A stretch of DNA of 64,000 nt from Aequorivita xiaoshiensis (GCF_022008395.1 NZ_JAIRBB010000002.1:124001-188000), one strand, 5' to 3'; counted from the stretch's first letter, positions 34,593 through 45,637 are shown. Numbers and translations: made by a program. The notes: a model not told the origin generated them from the sequence alone.

Positions 34593-37007
34593 TTATCTCA
34601 ATTTTGGAAATTCGGTTGGATTTGCTTCATGCATAATGCTATACACTTTTTCATAAACATCTTCTACTGAAGGTTTAGAGAAGTAATCCCCATCGGTTCC
34701 ATAAGGAGGACGGTGGTCTTTCGCTGAAAGCGTTTGTGGCTTGCTATCCATATATCTATAACCTCCTTGTTCTTCAATAACTTGATTTAAGATGTATGCT
34801 GAAGCACCTCCTGGAACGTCTTCATCGATAACTAAGAGTCTGTTTGTTTTTGCAACACTCTTAACAATGTCGTGATTTATATCTAGCGGAAGTAATGACT
34901 GAACATCGATGATTTCAGCATTAATTCCTGCTTGAAGCAATTCTTTAGCTGCTTCTTCAACGATGCGTAGTGTACTTCCATAAGACACTAAGGTTATATC
35001 TGTACCTTCCTTAATGGTTTCTACAACTCCAATTGGTGTTTTAAGTTCACCAAGGTTGTTAGGCATTTTTTCCTTTAAACGATATCCATTTAAACACTCT
35101 ATTACCAATGCTGGTTCGTCTGTTTCTAGAAGGGTGTTGTAGAATCCTGCAGCCTTAGTCATATCTCTTGGTACTAAGATATACATTCCGCGTAATAAGT
35201 GAATTAAACCTGCCATTTGAGAGCCACTGTGCCAGATACCTTCTAATCTATGCCCTCGAGTTCTAACAATAAGTGGTGATTTTTGTTTACCATTTGTTCT
35301 GTAACGGGTGGTAACTAGATCGTCACTCATAATTTGCAGACAGTATAAAATGTAATCTAAATACTGAATTTCAGCAATAGGACGTAGGCCACGGAGTGAC
35401 ATTCCGATACCTTGACCTAAAATTGTAGCTTCGCGAATTCCTGCATCAGCAACCCTAAGTTTGCCGTACTTTTCTTGCATTCCTTCTAAACCTTGGTTTA
35501 CGTCTCCAATTTCCCCAGCATCTTCACCGAAAATTAGAACTTCTGGGTGTTTACTAAAAATAGCATCAAAGTTGTCACGTAAAATTACACGACCGTCAAC
35601 TTCTTCTGCATCTTCAGAATATGTAGCAGGCACTTCTTTTACTGTTTTAGCATTTTCCTCAGCTTCAGAGTAAAGGTGTGCACTGTATTTTGGTTGGATT
35701 ATTTCGAAGTAATTCGCAATCCAATCTTGTAATTGTTTCTTTTCAGGAGAATCTTCTTTTACAACATAACGCAATGCTTTACGAGCAGCGCCTAGTATGT
35801 CTTTACGCAATGGACTTTTATCAGCCTCTAATTCGTTTTTAATCTTCTCGATGAAGTTTTTATTTGCACTGTTTTCCGCTAGGTTTCCTAATAATAAAAC
35901 AGCTTCTTCTTGTTCTCTTTTTTGTGGATTTATAAAAGCATCCCAAGCCGCTTTCTTTCCATCGCGTACTTGTTTTTTAATATCTTTTTCAATCGCAGAA
36001 AGTTCATCGTCAGTGGCAATATCATTGGCGATCATCCATTCGCGCATTTTTAAATTACAATCATTTTTCGCTTCCCACTCTAGGCGTTCTTTACTTTTAT
36101 AACGCTCATGCGAGCCACTAGTACTGTGACCTTGAGGTTGTGTTAATTCTTGTACATGAATTAATACAGGTACGTGTTCTTCACGAGCTATTTTAGACGC
36201 ACGGTTGTAAACCTCTATAAGCTCTGGATAGTCCCAACCATTTACACGAATAATTTCATAACCCTTTTCAGTATCGGTACGCTGAAAACCTTTTAGTATT
36301 TCGGATATATTTTCTTTTGTAGTTTGATATTTTGCGTGAACGGAAATTCCGTATTCATCATCCCAAACACTCATTACCATTGGTACTTGTAAAACACCAG
36401 CAGCATTTATGGTTTCCCAAAAAAGACCTTCACTAGTACTTGCATTTCCAATAGTTCCCCAAGCTACTTCATTTCCATTTATAGAAAAGTTTGTTTTGTC
36501 TTCCAAACCTTCAACATTTCTGAAAATCTTTGAAGCTTGTGCTAAACCTAATAGGCGAGGCATTTGCCCAGCGGTAGGTGAAATATCTGCGCTACTATTC
36601 TTTTGTTCTGTTAGATTTTTCCAACTTCCATCTTCATTTAAACTATGCGTTGCAAAGTGTCCACCCATTTGTCTTCCACCACTCATTGGGTCTACAGTGA
36701 TATCGGTATGTGCGTAAAGCCCAGCAAAAAATTGCTGAATAGTTAATTCGCCAATAGCCATCATAAAGGTTTGATCGCGATAGTATCCACTGCGCCAATC
36801 TCCTTTTTGAAATGCTTTTGCCCAAGCAAGTTGAGGGACCTCTTTACCATCTCCAAAGATTCCGAATTTAGCTTTACCAGTAAGCACTTCTCGTCGGCCA
36901 AGTAAACTACATTCACGGCTAGTTACAGCAATTTTATAATCGTTTATAACTGTTTCTTTAAAATCTTCAAAAGAAATCTCTGTATTTGTCTTAGGATCTG
37001 TCTGCAT
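34593..37007 (-). CDS. Fused 2-oxoacid dehydrogenase E1 (alpha-beta), branched-chain type
   Basis: 804 residues from the ATG at 37007 (11 further upstream codons lack conserved character). Residues about 1-400 are the E1 alpha domain, with TPP-binding GTIGNASTSEGLFWETINAAG near 200. Residues about 460-804 are the E1 beta domain, with GEDAGEIGDVNQGLEGMQEKYG and RVADAGIREATILGQGIG. Fusion of alpha and beta in one chain is known in Bacteroidota. The enzyme decarboxylates a branched 2-oxoacid, such as those from Val, Leu and Ile, and passes the acyl group to an E2 not present here. Pyruvate cannot be excluded as substrate. Confidence 0.9.
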   Translation of the reverse strand: MQTDPKTNTEISFEDFKETVINDYKIAVTSRECSLLGRREVLTGKAKFGIFGDGKEVPQLAWAKAFQKGDWRSGYYRDQTFMMAIGELTIQQFFAGLYAHTDITVDPMSGGRQMGGHFATHSLNEDGSWKNLTEQKNSSADISPTAGQMPRLLGLAQASKIFRNVEGLEDKTNFSINGNEVAWGTIGNASTSEGLFWETINAAGVLQVPMVMSVWDDEYGISVHAKYQTTKENISEILKGFQRTDTEKGYEIIRVNGWDYPELIEVYNRASKIAREEHVPVLIHVQELTQPQGHSTSGSHERYKSKERLEWEAKNDCNLKMREWMIANDIATDDELSAIEKDIKKQVRDGKKAAWDAFINPQKREQEEAVLLLGNLAENSANKNFIEKIKNELEADKSPLRKDILGAARKALRYVVKEDSPEKKQLQDWIANYFEIIQPKYSAHLYSEAEENAKTVKEVPATYSEDAEEVDGRVILRDNFDAIFSKHPEVLIFGEDAGEIGDVNQGLEGMQEKYGKLRVADAGIREATILGQGIGMSLRGLRPIAEIQYLDYILYCLQIMSDDLVTTRYRTNGKQKSPLIVRTRGHRLEGIWHSGSQMAGLIHLLRGMYILVPRDMTKAAGFYNTLLETDEPALVIECLNGYRLKEKMPNNLGELKTPIGVVETIKEGTDITLVSYGSTLRIVEEAAKELLQAGINAEIIDVQSLLPLDINHDIVKSVAKTNRLLVIDEDVPGGASAYILNQVIEEQGGYRYMDSKPQTLSAKDHRPPYGTDGDYFSKPSVEDVYEKVYSIMHEANPTEFPKLR

Positions 37008-37105
37008 TTCAATAAATTTTAGGAATTGCAAAAGTAGCAAATTTAGGGTGGTTTTACAACGCCAATTTGCTTAGTAGAAGTTAATTAAAATAGCGGGTAA
37101 CTGGT

Positions 37106-37330
37106 TTATCCCTTTTTGGTCTTGAACCCCTTAACAATCAATAATCTAAAGAGTAGTACGAATGGAAAACCGTGAAACAATACATCAAACCAATCTGCAG
37201 CTTGCATCGCATTAGCTCCTCCTGCAATCCATTTTAATTTTCCCCAAAGATGTGGTTCGGGCATAAAAGGAGCTAAACCTAAAGTTAGACAAAGTAGAAT
37301 AATTATACGCCAGTTGTTTAGGAAATCCAT
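37106..37330 (-). CDS. Small conserved two-helix membrane protein
   Basis: 74 residues. Two hydrophobic segments (about 7-22 and 51-66) flank a polar loop with PFMPEPHLWGKLKW and ADWFDVLFHG. The sequence looks conserved but I do not recognise a function. It sits between the E1 fusion and the M1-like gene, with 98- and 75-base gaps. Confidence 0.65.
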   Translation of the reverse strand: MDFLNNWRIIILLCLTLGLAPFMPEPHLWGKLKWIAGGANAMQAADWFDVLFHGFPFVLLFRLLIVKGFKTKKG

Positions 37331-37405
37331 AGTATGAGGTTGTAATTTGTTAGTTCTTGATTGAAGAAATCTTATAGAATTTGTACTTATAAATATAAAC
37401 TTACT

Positions 37406-40219
37406 CTAATACCATTTTCTAGTAAACAGACCAAGTAGCGTTTGAGGGCTTAGGGTTACTATAAAACGAACCTTTTCGTCATAATGAGGGAGGTTGGGTT
37501 CAAATCCTAAACTTGAATAAAGCGGGAAGTAAAGTTCGAAATAATCTGCTACCAAACTCAATCTAATTCCACTATCAAAAACTGCAGTAGTACCGCTATG
37601 TGTATTGTGGACTAACCCCACATCGCCATAGGCATATATCCACTTCCAAATATTAGTACTTGCATTGGCTGTTACCATCCAACTATTTGCAAAAGCAGGT
37701 TCTAATTGTGATTTAAATCCCCCTTCTGCAATAACTAATTGTTGACTGAAAAGACCAGAATCTTCACTTCTTCCATAGTAATTATAATCAAATAAATAAT
37801 CACTAGGACGATCTAAGGCGAAACTGAAAAAATCTTCATTTTCACGCGTATCGTTGAAAAGAAATACTCCTGCAAAAAAGCGTAAATTTAATTGTCGGTT
37901 GCTTAGAAATAACTTTCTATACTCTAAGTTTGCTGATAGCTTACTAAATTTAGACGAAATTTCATAGTCCACTACAGACCTGAAATAATTAATTAGGTTT
38001 GGATTTGAATATACGTACTGAATATTATAAACACTGTAATTTGGCTCTTGATCGGGATCATTAGGGTCTTTGTCCTTATAAACGTTTATGTTTCTAAGAT
38101 TGATAAATTGCTTTTCATTATCTCTTAAATCATCATTTCTGAATGAGAAAGTGATATAGGGTGTAAATTTTTTATAGAATAAACCACGATTGTAGGAGTA
38201 ATAATTTCCTGAAAAACCATATCGCATTTTGTAAAGCTTGTCTTCATCTAAATATTGAATATAACTAACAGATGCACCTCCTACTAATTTCTTAGAGCGA
38301 AAACCATATTGGGGTTCAAAACTAAAGTGAACTGGCTTAGGAAGCACGGTTTTGTTATACAGTCGGATACCTGCAGATACCCCGTCGTACAAATTATACT
38401 CGAATATTGGCATAAAGAAAAACTGGGTGAAGCTAGGATCTTCTACATCCTGAAAAAGCCTAAATTGAATAGGCTTATTTAATAACCCATCTACCGTTTT
38501 ATAATTGTTTCGACGATTATACTCAGGAATTTCACCTTTGTGATTAAGAACTAACTTTTTAATATTTTTAGATGGAATCGTAATTATGCCTATGCTGTCA
38601 ATTGGTTTGGTCCAAGTTTTATAAACAACATCGTCATCATTTAAGCCGTATAAACTAACGGGGAGTTTAGATTTTCTATTGTTTTTTATGGAAACTATAA
38701 GAGAATCGCCTTGTTTTTGAACTTTCTTAATTTTGAAATCTATAGTTTTTCGAGTGTTTGCAAAATCCTCAAAAAACCAATTAATAGGTAGGTCAGTTTT
38801 TTCAGATAGAAAAGTTTCAAAATCTGAAGTTTTTACCGGTTTTAATCTATTTTGAGTGTAGAATTCCTTGAAGCTTTCACTAAGTACAATATCTCCTAAA
38901 TAATCATTTAAATATTTCAAACCACTACCACCGTAATAGCCATTGGCAATATTCATATTAAATTTCAACAACGAATCTTTTGAAATTGTTAATGGTTGTT
39001 GAATATTATTACGAGCCATATTCAGATAGAGTAGTGGGTACTGATCATTAAACTCAAGGTTTGCTGCATGTGCCCAACGTATTACCCACCAATTACTTAA
39101 ACTTCCAATTATTTTCATATTAGGGTAGTAAGTGTCTACATACTCCATCATTAGATAAATCTGCAAGGCATCCTGCAGCCAATAATCTTCTCTAGGATTG
39201 AAAATTAAAGTGTTGTCTATATAGTGACGGGTAATAGTTTTAAGATGTTCCATATCGTATTCAAAACCATCGGGGAACGGGCTGATAAAACTTGGAAGTT
39301 GGTTTAAACCGTAAACGGGATTTGTTTTGTAATCTGTCTCACTAACTACTATTTTTTTAAAAGGATAAGGCCCAAGTTTATTATGTAAAAATTGAGCGAC
39401 TCTATCGATTACTAAGGCTTGAACAGGAGGGTTTACACGGCTGTTTTTAATATTTGTAACAATGCTAACTTTATCGGTTTCAATTGTTGTAAAACTTGGG
39501 TTTTTTTCAATGTATAAAACAGCGCTGTTGCGATCTACCCCTTCTAAATGAATAGTTTTTTCTTTAGTGGATAGGGTTTTAATTTCGACGTTTAAATCTG
39601 AAGTTACATTATATATCCTTGGAATGTTTAAGTTTATAGATATATGAGATGGAGTTAAGTATAAATCATCTGTGTTTTTATTGCTATAAACTTGCCATTC
39701 TCCATCGTAAACAGCAGGGGAAATGTACCAGTACCGCAGTTTGAAATTATTGTTTTTGTCTACTCCATATCGCGTAAACTTATCGTCTGGCACTTTTACA
39801 GTATACGCTATATTGAAAGTATAATTATCACCTGGATCAAGAGGTTTGTCAGGAATAATTCTTAATATATCTACTGCTTTATCACGTTGCCATTGTAGCG
39901 GAACAACCGAGTTGTTGTAGATTTTGTGAATATCTGTTTTTCCTCGATTTTCTTTTTTCTCGAAGTGAAAGGCACTCTCATAATTGTCGGCAAAACGTTT
40001 ACCTAGCGGTGTTGTTTTTGCAGAAAAACTATTCGCCCAATCGAAAAAGTAAATTTCATTTAATGTATCCTTAGAAGTATTATGATACGTTATCTTCTGT
40101 TCAATCGAAATCGTTTTGTTAGAAGGGTTTAGCGTGGCATTAATGTTAATAGTATGCTGTGCCATTGCTTGAATAGTCAAGCAAAAGAAAATACAGTATA
40201 AAATACTTCTTGCTATCAA
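37406..40219 (-). CDS. M1-like pseudopeptidase with C-terminal outer membrane beta-barrel
   Basis: 937 residues with a signal peptide (about 1-20). Residues about 25-450 follow the M1 (gluzincin) fold, with an N-terminal beta domain and a helical catalytic domain. The active site is degraded: HExxH is T-I-T-R-H (328-332), the third ligand Glu is Asp350 and GAMEN is replaced by YGLNQ (303-307). Residues about 575-937 look like an amphipathic outer-membrane barrel ending in a terminal aromatic residue (RKWY). It is probably an export or binding protein derived from an aminopeptidase. The barrel boundary is an estimate. Confidence 0.75.
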   Translation of the reverse strand: MIARSILYCIFFCLTIQAMAQHTININATLNPSNKTISIEQKITYHNTSKDTLNEIYFFDWANSFSAKTTPLGKRFADNYESAFHFEKKENRGKTDIHKIYNNSVVPLQWQRDKAVDILRIIPDKPLDPGDNYTFNIAYTVKVPDDKFTRYGVDKNNNFKLRYWYISPAVYDGEWQVYSNKNTDDLYLTPSHISINLNIPRIYNVTSDLNVEIKTLSTKEKTIHLEGVDRNSAVLYIEKNPSFTTIETDKVSIVTNIKNSRVNPPVQALVIDRVAQFLHNKLGPYPFKKIVVSETDYKTNPVYGLNQLPSFISPFPDGFEYDMEHLKTITRHYIDNTLIFNPREDYWLQDALQIYLMMEYVDTYYPNMKIIGSLSNWWVIRWAHAANLEFNDQYPLLYLNMARNNIQQPLTISKDSLLKFNMNIANGYYGGSGLKYLNDYLGDIVLSESFKEFYTQNRLKPVKTSDFETFLSEKTDLPINWFFEDFANTRKTIDFKIKKVQKQGDSLIVSIKNNRKSKLPVSLYGLNDDDVVYKTWTKPIDSIGIITIPSKNIKKLVLNHKGEIPEYNRRNNYKTVDGLLNKPIQFRLFQDVEDPSFTQFFFMPIFEYNLYDGVSAGIRLYNKTVLPKPVHFSFEPQYGFRSKKLVGGASVSYIQYLDEDKLYKMRYGFSGNYYSYNRGLFYKKFTPYITFSFRNDDLRDNEKQFINLRNINVYKDKDPNDPDQEPNYSVYNIQYVYSNPNLINYFRSVVDYEISSKFSKLSANLEYRKLFLSNRQLNLRFFAGVFLFNDTRENEDFFSFALDRPSDYLFDYNYYGRSEDSGLFSQQLVIAEGGFKSQLEPAFANSWMVTANASTNIWKWIYAYGDVGLVHNTHSGTTAVFDSGIRLSLVADYFELYFPLYSSLGFEPNLPHYDEKVRFIVTLSPQTLLGLFTRKWY

Positions 40220-40298
40220 GATATTTTAATGAATTTAAATTCATAACTGCTAGAAGCATCTCTCAAACTATCAATACCTCCAGAGTTTTAATGGAAAA

Positions 40299-40985
40299 TT
40301 AAAAGTTCGGACTTAAATTATATTCGTTGTAGAATTCGTTTAAGATAACTAGTACTTCATCTTCAGTATCAACTAAATGAACTAAATCTAAATCTTCAAC
40401 ATTAATGTTTTTAGCGTCAACCAATGTTGTTTTAATCCATTCAAACAGTCCACCCCAGAATTCAGTGCCAACCAATATAATTGGGAATTTATCTATTTTG
40501 TGAGTTTGAATAAGCGTTAATGCTTCAAAAAATTCATCTAAAGTGCCAAAACCACCAGGCATTACAACAAATCCCTGTGAATATTTCACAAACATAACTT
40601 TTCTCACAAAGAAATAATCAAAGTCTATGCTCTTATCGCTGTCAATATATGGATTGTCGTGTTGTTCAAATGGAAGTGTAATATTAAGTCCTACAGAAGT
40701 TCCACCTGCTAAATGAGCACCTTTGTTTCCTGCTTCCATAATACCAGGGCCACCGCCAGTGATAACACCATAACCGTTTTCTGTAATTTTTTTGGCGATA
40801 TTTTCTGCTAGTTTATAATATTTGTGATCTGGTTTAGTACGAGCTGAACCAAAAATAGATACACAAGGTCCAATACGACTCATTTTCTCGTATCCATTAA
40901 CAAACTCTCCCATTATTTTAAAAATAGCCCAAGAGTCGTTTGTTTTTACTTGGTTCCAGTTTTTAGGTGTTAATTCGTTTCTCAT
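40299..40985 (-). CDS. LOG-family protein (TIGR00730), nucleoside monophosphate phosphoribohydrolase-like
   Basis: 228 residues. The Rossmann-like fold has VSIFGSART (42-50), GGGPGIMEAGNKGA (77-90) and PGGFGTLDE (143-151), the LOG motif that binds the nucleotide phosphate. LOG proteins release bases from cytokinin-type nucleotides; many bacterial members have unknown substrates. It lies between the barrel protein and uvrA on the same strand. Confidence 0.9.
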   Translation of the reverse strand: MRNELTPKNWNQVKTNDSWAIFKIMGEFVNGYEKMSRIGPCVSIFGSARTKPDHKYYKLAENIAKKITENGYGVITGGGPGIMEAGNKGAHLAGGTSVGLNITLPFEQHDNPYIDSDKSIDFDYFFVRKVMFVKYSQGFVVMPGGFGTLDEFFEALTLIQTHKIDKFPIILVGTEFWGGLFEWIKTTLVDAKNINVEDLDLVHLVDTEDEVLVILNEFYNEYNLSPNF

Positions 40986-41046
40986 TTATTGAATAGTATT
41001 TTAATGTTGTTAATAATATTTACTTAAAGCAATCAGGAATAATCCT

Positions 41047-43902
41047 CTAAAGTAACTCTTTTTTAAGGAATCGCGCAGTATAACTTTTTTTGTGTGCTGC
41101 AATTTCTTCAGGAGTTCCCAAAGCCATTACTTTCCCACCTTTTTTTCCACCTTCAGGACCTATGTCTATAATATAATCTACGGTTTTAATAACATCGAGA
41201 TTGTGTTCAATAATTAAAACCGTGTTACCCTTGTCAACTAATTTATTCAGTACTATCATCAATACGCGAATATCTTCGAAATGCAATCCTGTAGTAGGTT
41301 CATCTAAAATATAAAAAGTATTTCCAGTATCTCTTTTTGAAAGTTCTGTTGCCAATTTAATTCGTTGTGCCTCTCCACCAGAAAGGGTTGTAGATTGTTG
41401 TCCAAGCGTTATATACCCAAGTCCAACATCTTTTATGGTTTTTATTTTTCGGTGTATTTTAGGAATGTTTTCAAAGAAACCATCTGCTTCATTGATTGTC
41501 ATCGCCAATACGTCATAAATAGATTTTCCTTTATATCGAATTTCTAAAGTTTCACGGTTAAATCGTTTTCCTTGACAGGTTTCACATTCTACATAAACAT
41601 CTGGAAGGAAATTCATCTCTATCACTCTTAGTCCAGCACCTTTACAAGTTTCACATCTACCGCCAGAGACGTTAAAACTAAAGCGTCCAGGCTTATATCC
41701 GCGAATCATTGCTTCTGGAGTTTTAGCAAAAAGATTTCTTATTTCGGAGAAAACTCCTGTGTAAGTTGCAGGATTACTACGGGGTGTACGCCCAATTGGG
41801 GACTGATTAATATCTATAACCTTATCGAGATTTTCAAGTCCTTCAATCTTTTTGTAAGGCATAGGTTTTTTTACACCATTAAAAAAATGAGCATTAAGAA
41901 TAGGGTAAAGTGTTTCGTTGATTAGCGTTGATTTCCCACTACCAGAAACGCCTGTTACGCCAATCATCTTTCCTAAAGGAAACTCAACTGAAACATTATT
42001 TAAGTTATTACCTGTAGCGCCCTTTAGCTTTAAAGTTTTTCCGTTTCCTTCTCTGCGCTTTTCTGGAATTTCTATCTTTCTTCTACCGTTTAGGTAATCT
42101 GCAGTAAGAGTATGGTGTTTTTCAATTTCTTTAGGAGTACCTTCTGAAACTATTTCACCTCCGTATTTCCCAGCGGCAGGACCAATATCGATTACATAAT
42201 CTGCGCTCTCAATCATGTCCTTATCGTGTTCCACAACTATTACGGAGTTTCCAATTTCTCTTAACTGTTTTAAAGAATTAATTAATCGCTCGTTATCACG
42301 TTGATGTAGACCAATACTAGGCTCATCTAAAATATAGAGTACACCTACCAGTTGTGAGCCAATTTGAGTTGCAAGTCGAATACGCTGTGCTTCTCCACCA
42401 GAAAGCGATTTTGAACTTCTGTCTAATGCCAGATAAGTTAGTCCCACATCAATTAAAAATTGAAGTCTAGAACTTACTTCCTTTATGATTTCAGAAGCAA
42501 TTTTTAGCTGCGTTTCTGAAAGGTTTTTTTCTAAATTATTAAACCAGTCTGCCAACTCTACGATATCCATATTGGCGAGTTCGGCAATATTTTTTTGATT
42601 TACTTTGAAATAAAGTGATTCTTTGCGAAGTCGAGTTCCGCCGCATTCTGGACAAGGAATTTTATCCATATATTCCTTAGCCCATCTTTTAAGCGAAGTA
42701 GATTCGTTGGCATCAAATGTATTTTGAATAAAGGTTGCTACTCCTTCAAAATCTATTTTATAACTTCTTGTAATTCCAAGTTCCTTTGATTCTACGTCGA
42801 ACTTTTCATTTCCACCAAAAAATATTATATCCTTAGCTTTCTGAGGAATACTCTCAAATGAATCGCTTAATTTGAATTTATATCGTTCGGCAATTAATTC
42901 TAATTGTTTAAAAATCCAATTGCTTTTTTGTGGTCCGTGCGGAGCCAAAGCACCCTGTTTTATCGATTGTTTTGGATTTGGAACAAGCTTATTTAGGTTT
43001 ACTTCATAAAGCTTCCCTAGCCCTTTACAATTAGGACACATACCTTTTGGAGAGTTGAAAGAGAAATTATTCGGCTCGGGATTAGGATATGAAATCCCAG
43101 AAGTTGGACACATTAATGAACGACTAAAGTATCGCGCTTCATTGGTATCGTTATCTAAAATAATCAAAACATCATCACCGTGATACATTGCTGTATTTAT
43201 GGATTCTGAAATTCGTTTGTCATTATCTGTTTCGTTAGTAGCTGCCTGCTTGGTAAAAGGTGGAACTTTTAGCCTGTCTATTACAATCTCAATATCGTGA
43301 GTTTTGTAGCGATCTAGTTTCATTCCTTTTACAATATCTCGCACCTCCCCATCAACGCGTACCTTTAAAAATCCTTGTTTAGCTATTTGTTCAAATAGTT
43401 CACGGTAGTGTCCTTTACGGGAACGGATAACAGGGGCTAGGATGCTAACTTTTTTATTAGCAAAGTCCTCAAGTATAAGGCGTTTAATTTGTTCGTCGCT
43501 ATAACTAACCATTTTTTGGCCGGTATTGTAGCTATATGCATCACTTGCACGGGCATAAAATAAACGAAGGAAGTCGTAAATTTCAGTAATTGTACCCACA
43601 GTAGAGCGCGGGCTTTTGCTTGTAGTTTTTTGTTCAATTGCAATTACGGGTGAAAGACCTTCGATTTTATCGACATCTGGACGTTCTAAACTCCCTAGAA
43701 ACTGTCGTGCATAAGCTGAAAAAGTTTCAATATAGCGGCGTTGCCCTTCAGCGTAGATTGTATCAAAAGCTAAAGAAGATTTTCCACTTCCCGAAAGTCC
43801 TGTAATAACAACTAATTTTTCCCTTGGAATACGAACATCAATATTCTTTAAATTATGGACGCGTGCGCCCAAAACTTCTATAAAATCCTCATTTTTCGAC
43901 AT
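41047..43902 (-). CDS. uvrA: Excinuclease ABC subunit A
   Basis: 951 residues from the ATG at 43902. Two ABC ATPase modules are present, with Walker [10 protein letters not shown] near 36 and GVSGSGKST in the second half. The ABC signatures are [16 protein letters not shown] and [17 protein letters not shown]. Zinc-binding cysteines are CPNCKG, CPECGG and CETCKG...CETCQG. It recognises DNA damage with UvrB. An in-frame TTG at 43911 lies inside the -7 box (43909-43916), so the ATG is used. The ATG sits six bases after the box. Confidence 0.98.
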   Translation of the reverse strand: MSKNEDFIEVLGARVHNLKNIDVRIPREKLVVITGLSGSGKSSLAFDTIYAEGQRRYIETFSAYARQFLGSLERPDVDKIEGLSPVIAIEQKTTSKSPRSTVGTITEIYDFLRLFYARASDAYSYNTGQKMVSYSDEQIKRLILEDFANKKVSILAPVIRSRKGHYRELFEQIAKQGFLKVRVDGEVRDIVKGMKLDRYKTHDIEIVIDRLKVPPFTKQAATNETDNDKRISESINTAMYHGDDVLIILDNDTNEARYFSRSLMCPTSGISYPNPEPNNFSFNSPKGMCPNCKGLGKLYEVNLNKLVPNPKQSIKQGALAPHGPQKSNWIFKQLELIAERYKFKLSDSFESIPQKAKDIIFFGGNEKFDVESKELGITRSYKIDFEGVATFIQNTFDANESTSLKRWAKEYMDKIPCPECGGTRLRKESLYFKVNQKNIAELANMDIVELADWFNNLEKNLSETQLKIASEIIKEVSSRLQFLIDVGLTYLALDRSSKSLSGGEAQRIRLATQIGSQLVGVLYILDEPSIGLHQRDNERLINSLKQLREIGNSVIVVEHDKDMIESADYVIDIGPAAGKYGGEIVSEGTPKEIEKHHTLTADYLNGRRKIEIPEKRREGNGKTLKLKGATGNNLNNVSVEFPLGKMIGVTGVSGSGKSTLINETLYPILNAHFFNGVKKPMPYKKIEGLENLDKVIDINQSPIGRTPRSNPATYTGVFSEIRNLFAKTPEAMIRGYKPGRFSFNVSGGRCETCKGAGLRVIEMNFLPDVYVECETCQGKRFNRETLEIRYKGKSIYDVLAMTINEADGFFENIPKIHRKIKTIKDVGLGYITLGQQSTTLSGGEAQRIKLATELSKRDTGNTFYILDEPTTGLHFEDIRVLMIVLNKLVDKGNTVLIIEHNLDVIKTVDYIIDIGPEGGKKGGKVMALGTPEEIAAHKKSYTARFLKKELL

Positions 43903-43908
43903 AGTTTG

Positions 43909-43916
43909 CAAAGGTA
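43909..43916 (-). promoter_or_regulatory. -7 box of uvrA
   Basis: TACCTTTG, a full match on the minus strand, ends six bases before the ATG at 43902. The transcript would begin within three bases of the start codon, so it is nearly leaderless. Confidence 0.55.
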
Positions 43917-43986
43917 CTATTTCACCGCAAATTAAAGACTTGTGATGCTTGAAATTTTTATTCTGAAGTACTTAGAAATCAAGTAA

Positions 43987-45246
43987 TCAAAGACGATTGA
44001 TATCCTTGCCTGTAGGTAATTCAAATATCTCGAGATCGAAGTAGGGGATAGCTGCCAAAAGGTGATCAAAAATATCAGCTTGAACATTTTCGTAAGTTAC
44101 CCAACGCTTATCCTTACTGAAGCAAAATATCTCAATAGGGATCCCTTTGTCCGTTGGTGCCAAATGACGAACCATCAAAAATAAATCTTTGTTTATAATT
44201 GGATTTTCGTTTAAATAAGCATCGGCATAATGACGAAAAACTCCTAAGTTCGTTTGATTACGGCCATTGATAAGCAATTCTTTATCAGCTTCATTTTGTG
44301 AGTTAAACTTAGAAACCTCCTTCTCACGGTGTTCTAAATATGGCTTAATTAGCTGAATCTTTTTGAATCTTTCAATATCTTCTGAAGACAAAAACTTTAT
44401 GGAAGATTGCTTTATATAAATGGATCGTTTTATTCTTCTACCGTCACTTTCTTGCATTCCCCGCCAGTTTTGGAAAGAATCTGAAATTAAGCTATAGGTA
44501 GGAATTGTAGTATAAGTATTATCCCAGTTCTGAACGCGTACAGTTGCTAGGTTAATTTCGGTAACATGTCCATCAGCGCCAAACTTGCTAAATGTTATCC
44601 AATCTCCAATTCGAACAATATCATTTACTGCAATCTGAATACTAGCTACAAACCCGAGTATGGTGTCCTTAAAAATAAGTAAAATTACTGCAGACGCAGC
44701 TCCTAACGTTGTTAAGCTAATTAATGAAAAACCAGTTAACATATGGATGATATAAAATATACCAAATCCCCAAGCAAATATCATCATTACCTGAACGTAA
44801 CTCTCCATGGGTTTGTCCCTAAATCGTTCAGTTCCTTGAAGATAGTTTCGAGTGGTTCGAAGAATACTTCTAAAAATATAAATTAAAAGAATGACAGTAA
44901 GAACCTTAGTAATAACCAATAGAAGATTGGTAATTAGAGGAGATTCTATAAAAATTATTGGAATTAAATTGTGTACAATTCCCAACGGCAGTACATGCGC
45001 AATATACCTTGGGAAATTACTTTTAACTAAATAATCATCAAAAGTGGAAACAGTTTTATTGCTTAATGCTTTAAAGGTTTCTATAATTAATTTTCTAAAG
45101 ATAATGTCAAGGAAATAGACTACTATCCAAACAATGATACAATTTACAACAACGTTTAAGAAGATTGCCCATTGGGGATACATTCCTTCGTTTATAAGGA
45201 AGTTTTGTAATAAGCAACTATATTCTTGAAGTGTGTCTTGATTCAT
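43987..45246 (-). CDS. MscS-family mechanosensitive channel, large type
   Basis: 419 residues with about five membrane helices. The MscS pore helix region is SLTTLGAASAVILLIFKDTILGFVASIQIAVND (about 180-212), followed by IRIGDWITFSKFGADGHVTEINLATVRVQNWDNTYTTIPTYSLISDSFQNW. This resembles the YbdG type. It releases solutes after hypo-osmotic shock. Its start overlaps the stop of the DUF3817 gene by one base (TAATG on the minus strand). Confidence 0.9.
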   Translation of the reverse strand: MNQDTLQEYSCLLQNFLINEGMYPQWAIFLNVVVNCIIVWIVVYFLDIIFRKLIIETFKALSNKTVSTFDDYLVKSNFPRYIAHVLPLGIVHNLIPIIFIESPLITNLLLVITKVLTVILLIYIFRSILRTTRNYLQGTERFRDKPMESYVQVMMIFAWGFGIFYIIHMLTGFSLISLTTLGAASAVILLIFKDTILGFVASIQIAVNDIVRIGDWITFSKFGADGHVTEINLATVRVQNWDNTYTTIPTYSLISDSFQNWRGMQESDGRRIKRSIYIKQSSIKFLSSEDIERFKKIQLIKPYLEHREKEVSKFNSQNEADKELLINGRNQTNLGVFRHYADAYLNENPIINKDLFLMVRHLAPTDKGIPIEIFCFSKDKRWVTYENVQADIFDHLLAAIPYFDLEIFELPTGKDINRL

Positions 45247-45524
45247 TATAAATATTTACGTTCAACATAAAAAGGTCCGAACGGAAGTACTGAACACATT
45301 ACCACGATAAACAAATCGGCAATAGACCAATTAAGTTTTTTGTACATATATATGGCACCACCAACATAAAGCACGAATAAAATTCCGTGCGCCATACCAA
45401 CAATTTGAACCATTTCTGGCATATCCCAGATATACTTTAAAGGCATAGCAATACCTAATAATACTAAAAATGAAATAGCCTCCAAAGTGCTAATGAGCTT
45501 GAATGTTTTTACTGAAAGTTCCAC
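45246..45524 (-). CDS. DUF3817 membrane protein
   Basis: 92 residues from a GTG at 45524. The frame opens 9 codons earlier, but those codons contain the promoter -7 box TATCTTTG (45541-45548), so a downstream start is required. The protein has three predicted membrane helices and the family patterns LISTLEAISFLVLLG, MAHGILFVLYVGGA and VMCSVLPFGPFYVERKYL. The function is unknown. It is translated with the MscS gene through a one-base overlap. Confidence 0.85.
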   Translation of the reverse strand: MELSVKTFKLISTLEAISFLVLLGIAMPLKYIWDMPEMVQIVGMAHGILFVLYVGGAIYMYKKLNWSIADLFIVVMCSVLPFGPFYVERKYL

Positions 45525-45540
45525 TATACTGATTTTTTCG

Positions 45541-45548
45541 CAAAGATA
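45541..45548 (-). promoter_or_regulatory. -7 box of the DUF3817-MscS unit
   Basis: TATCTTTG lies within codons 2-4 of the longest frame. This argues for the GTG at 45524, which is 16 bases downstream. Confidence 0.5.
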
Positions 45549-45637
45549 CATCTTGAAAACTGCTTTGCTAAACTTTAAGACTAATTTAAGTGAGGAATTG
45601 TTTATTCATTATTAGTATCTTTAAAAGAAAAAAATAA

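Noticed and set aside
35797-36102. 101-residue frame antisense to the E1 fusion gene
   Set aside because: Low-complexity Ser/Phe-rich composition typical of a shadow frame.
37496-37508. GGTTCAAATCC, like a tRNA T-loop
   Set aside because: It lies inside the barrel-protein gene, and no acceptor, D or anticodon stems can be found around it.
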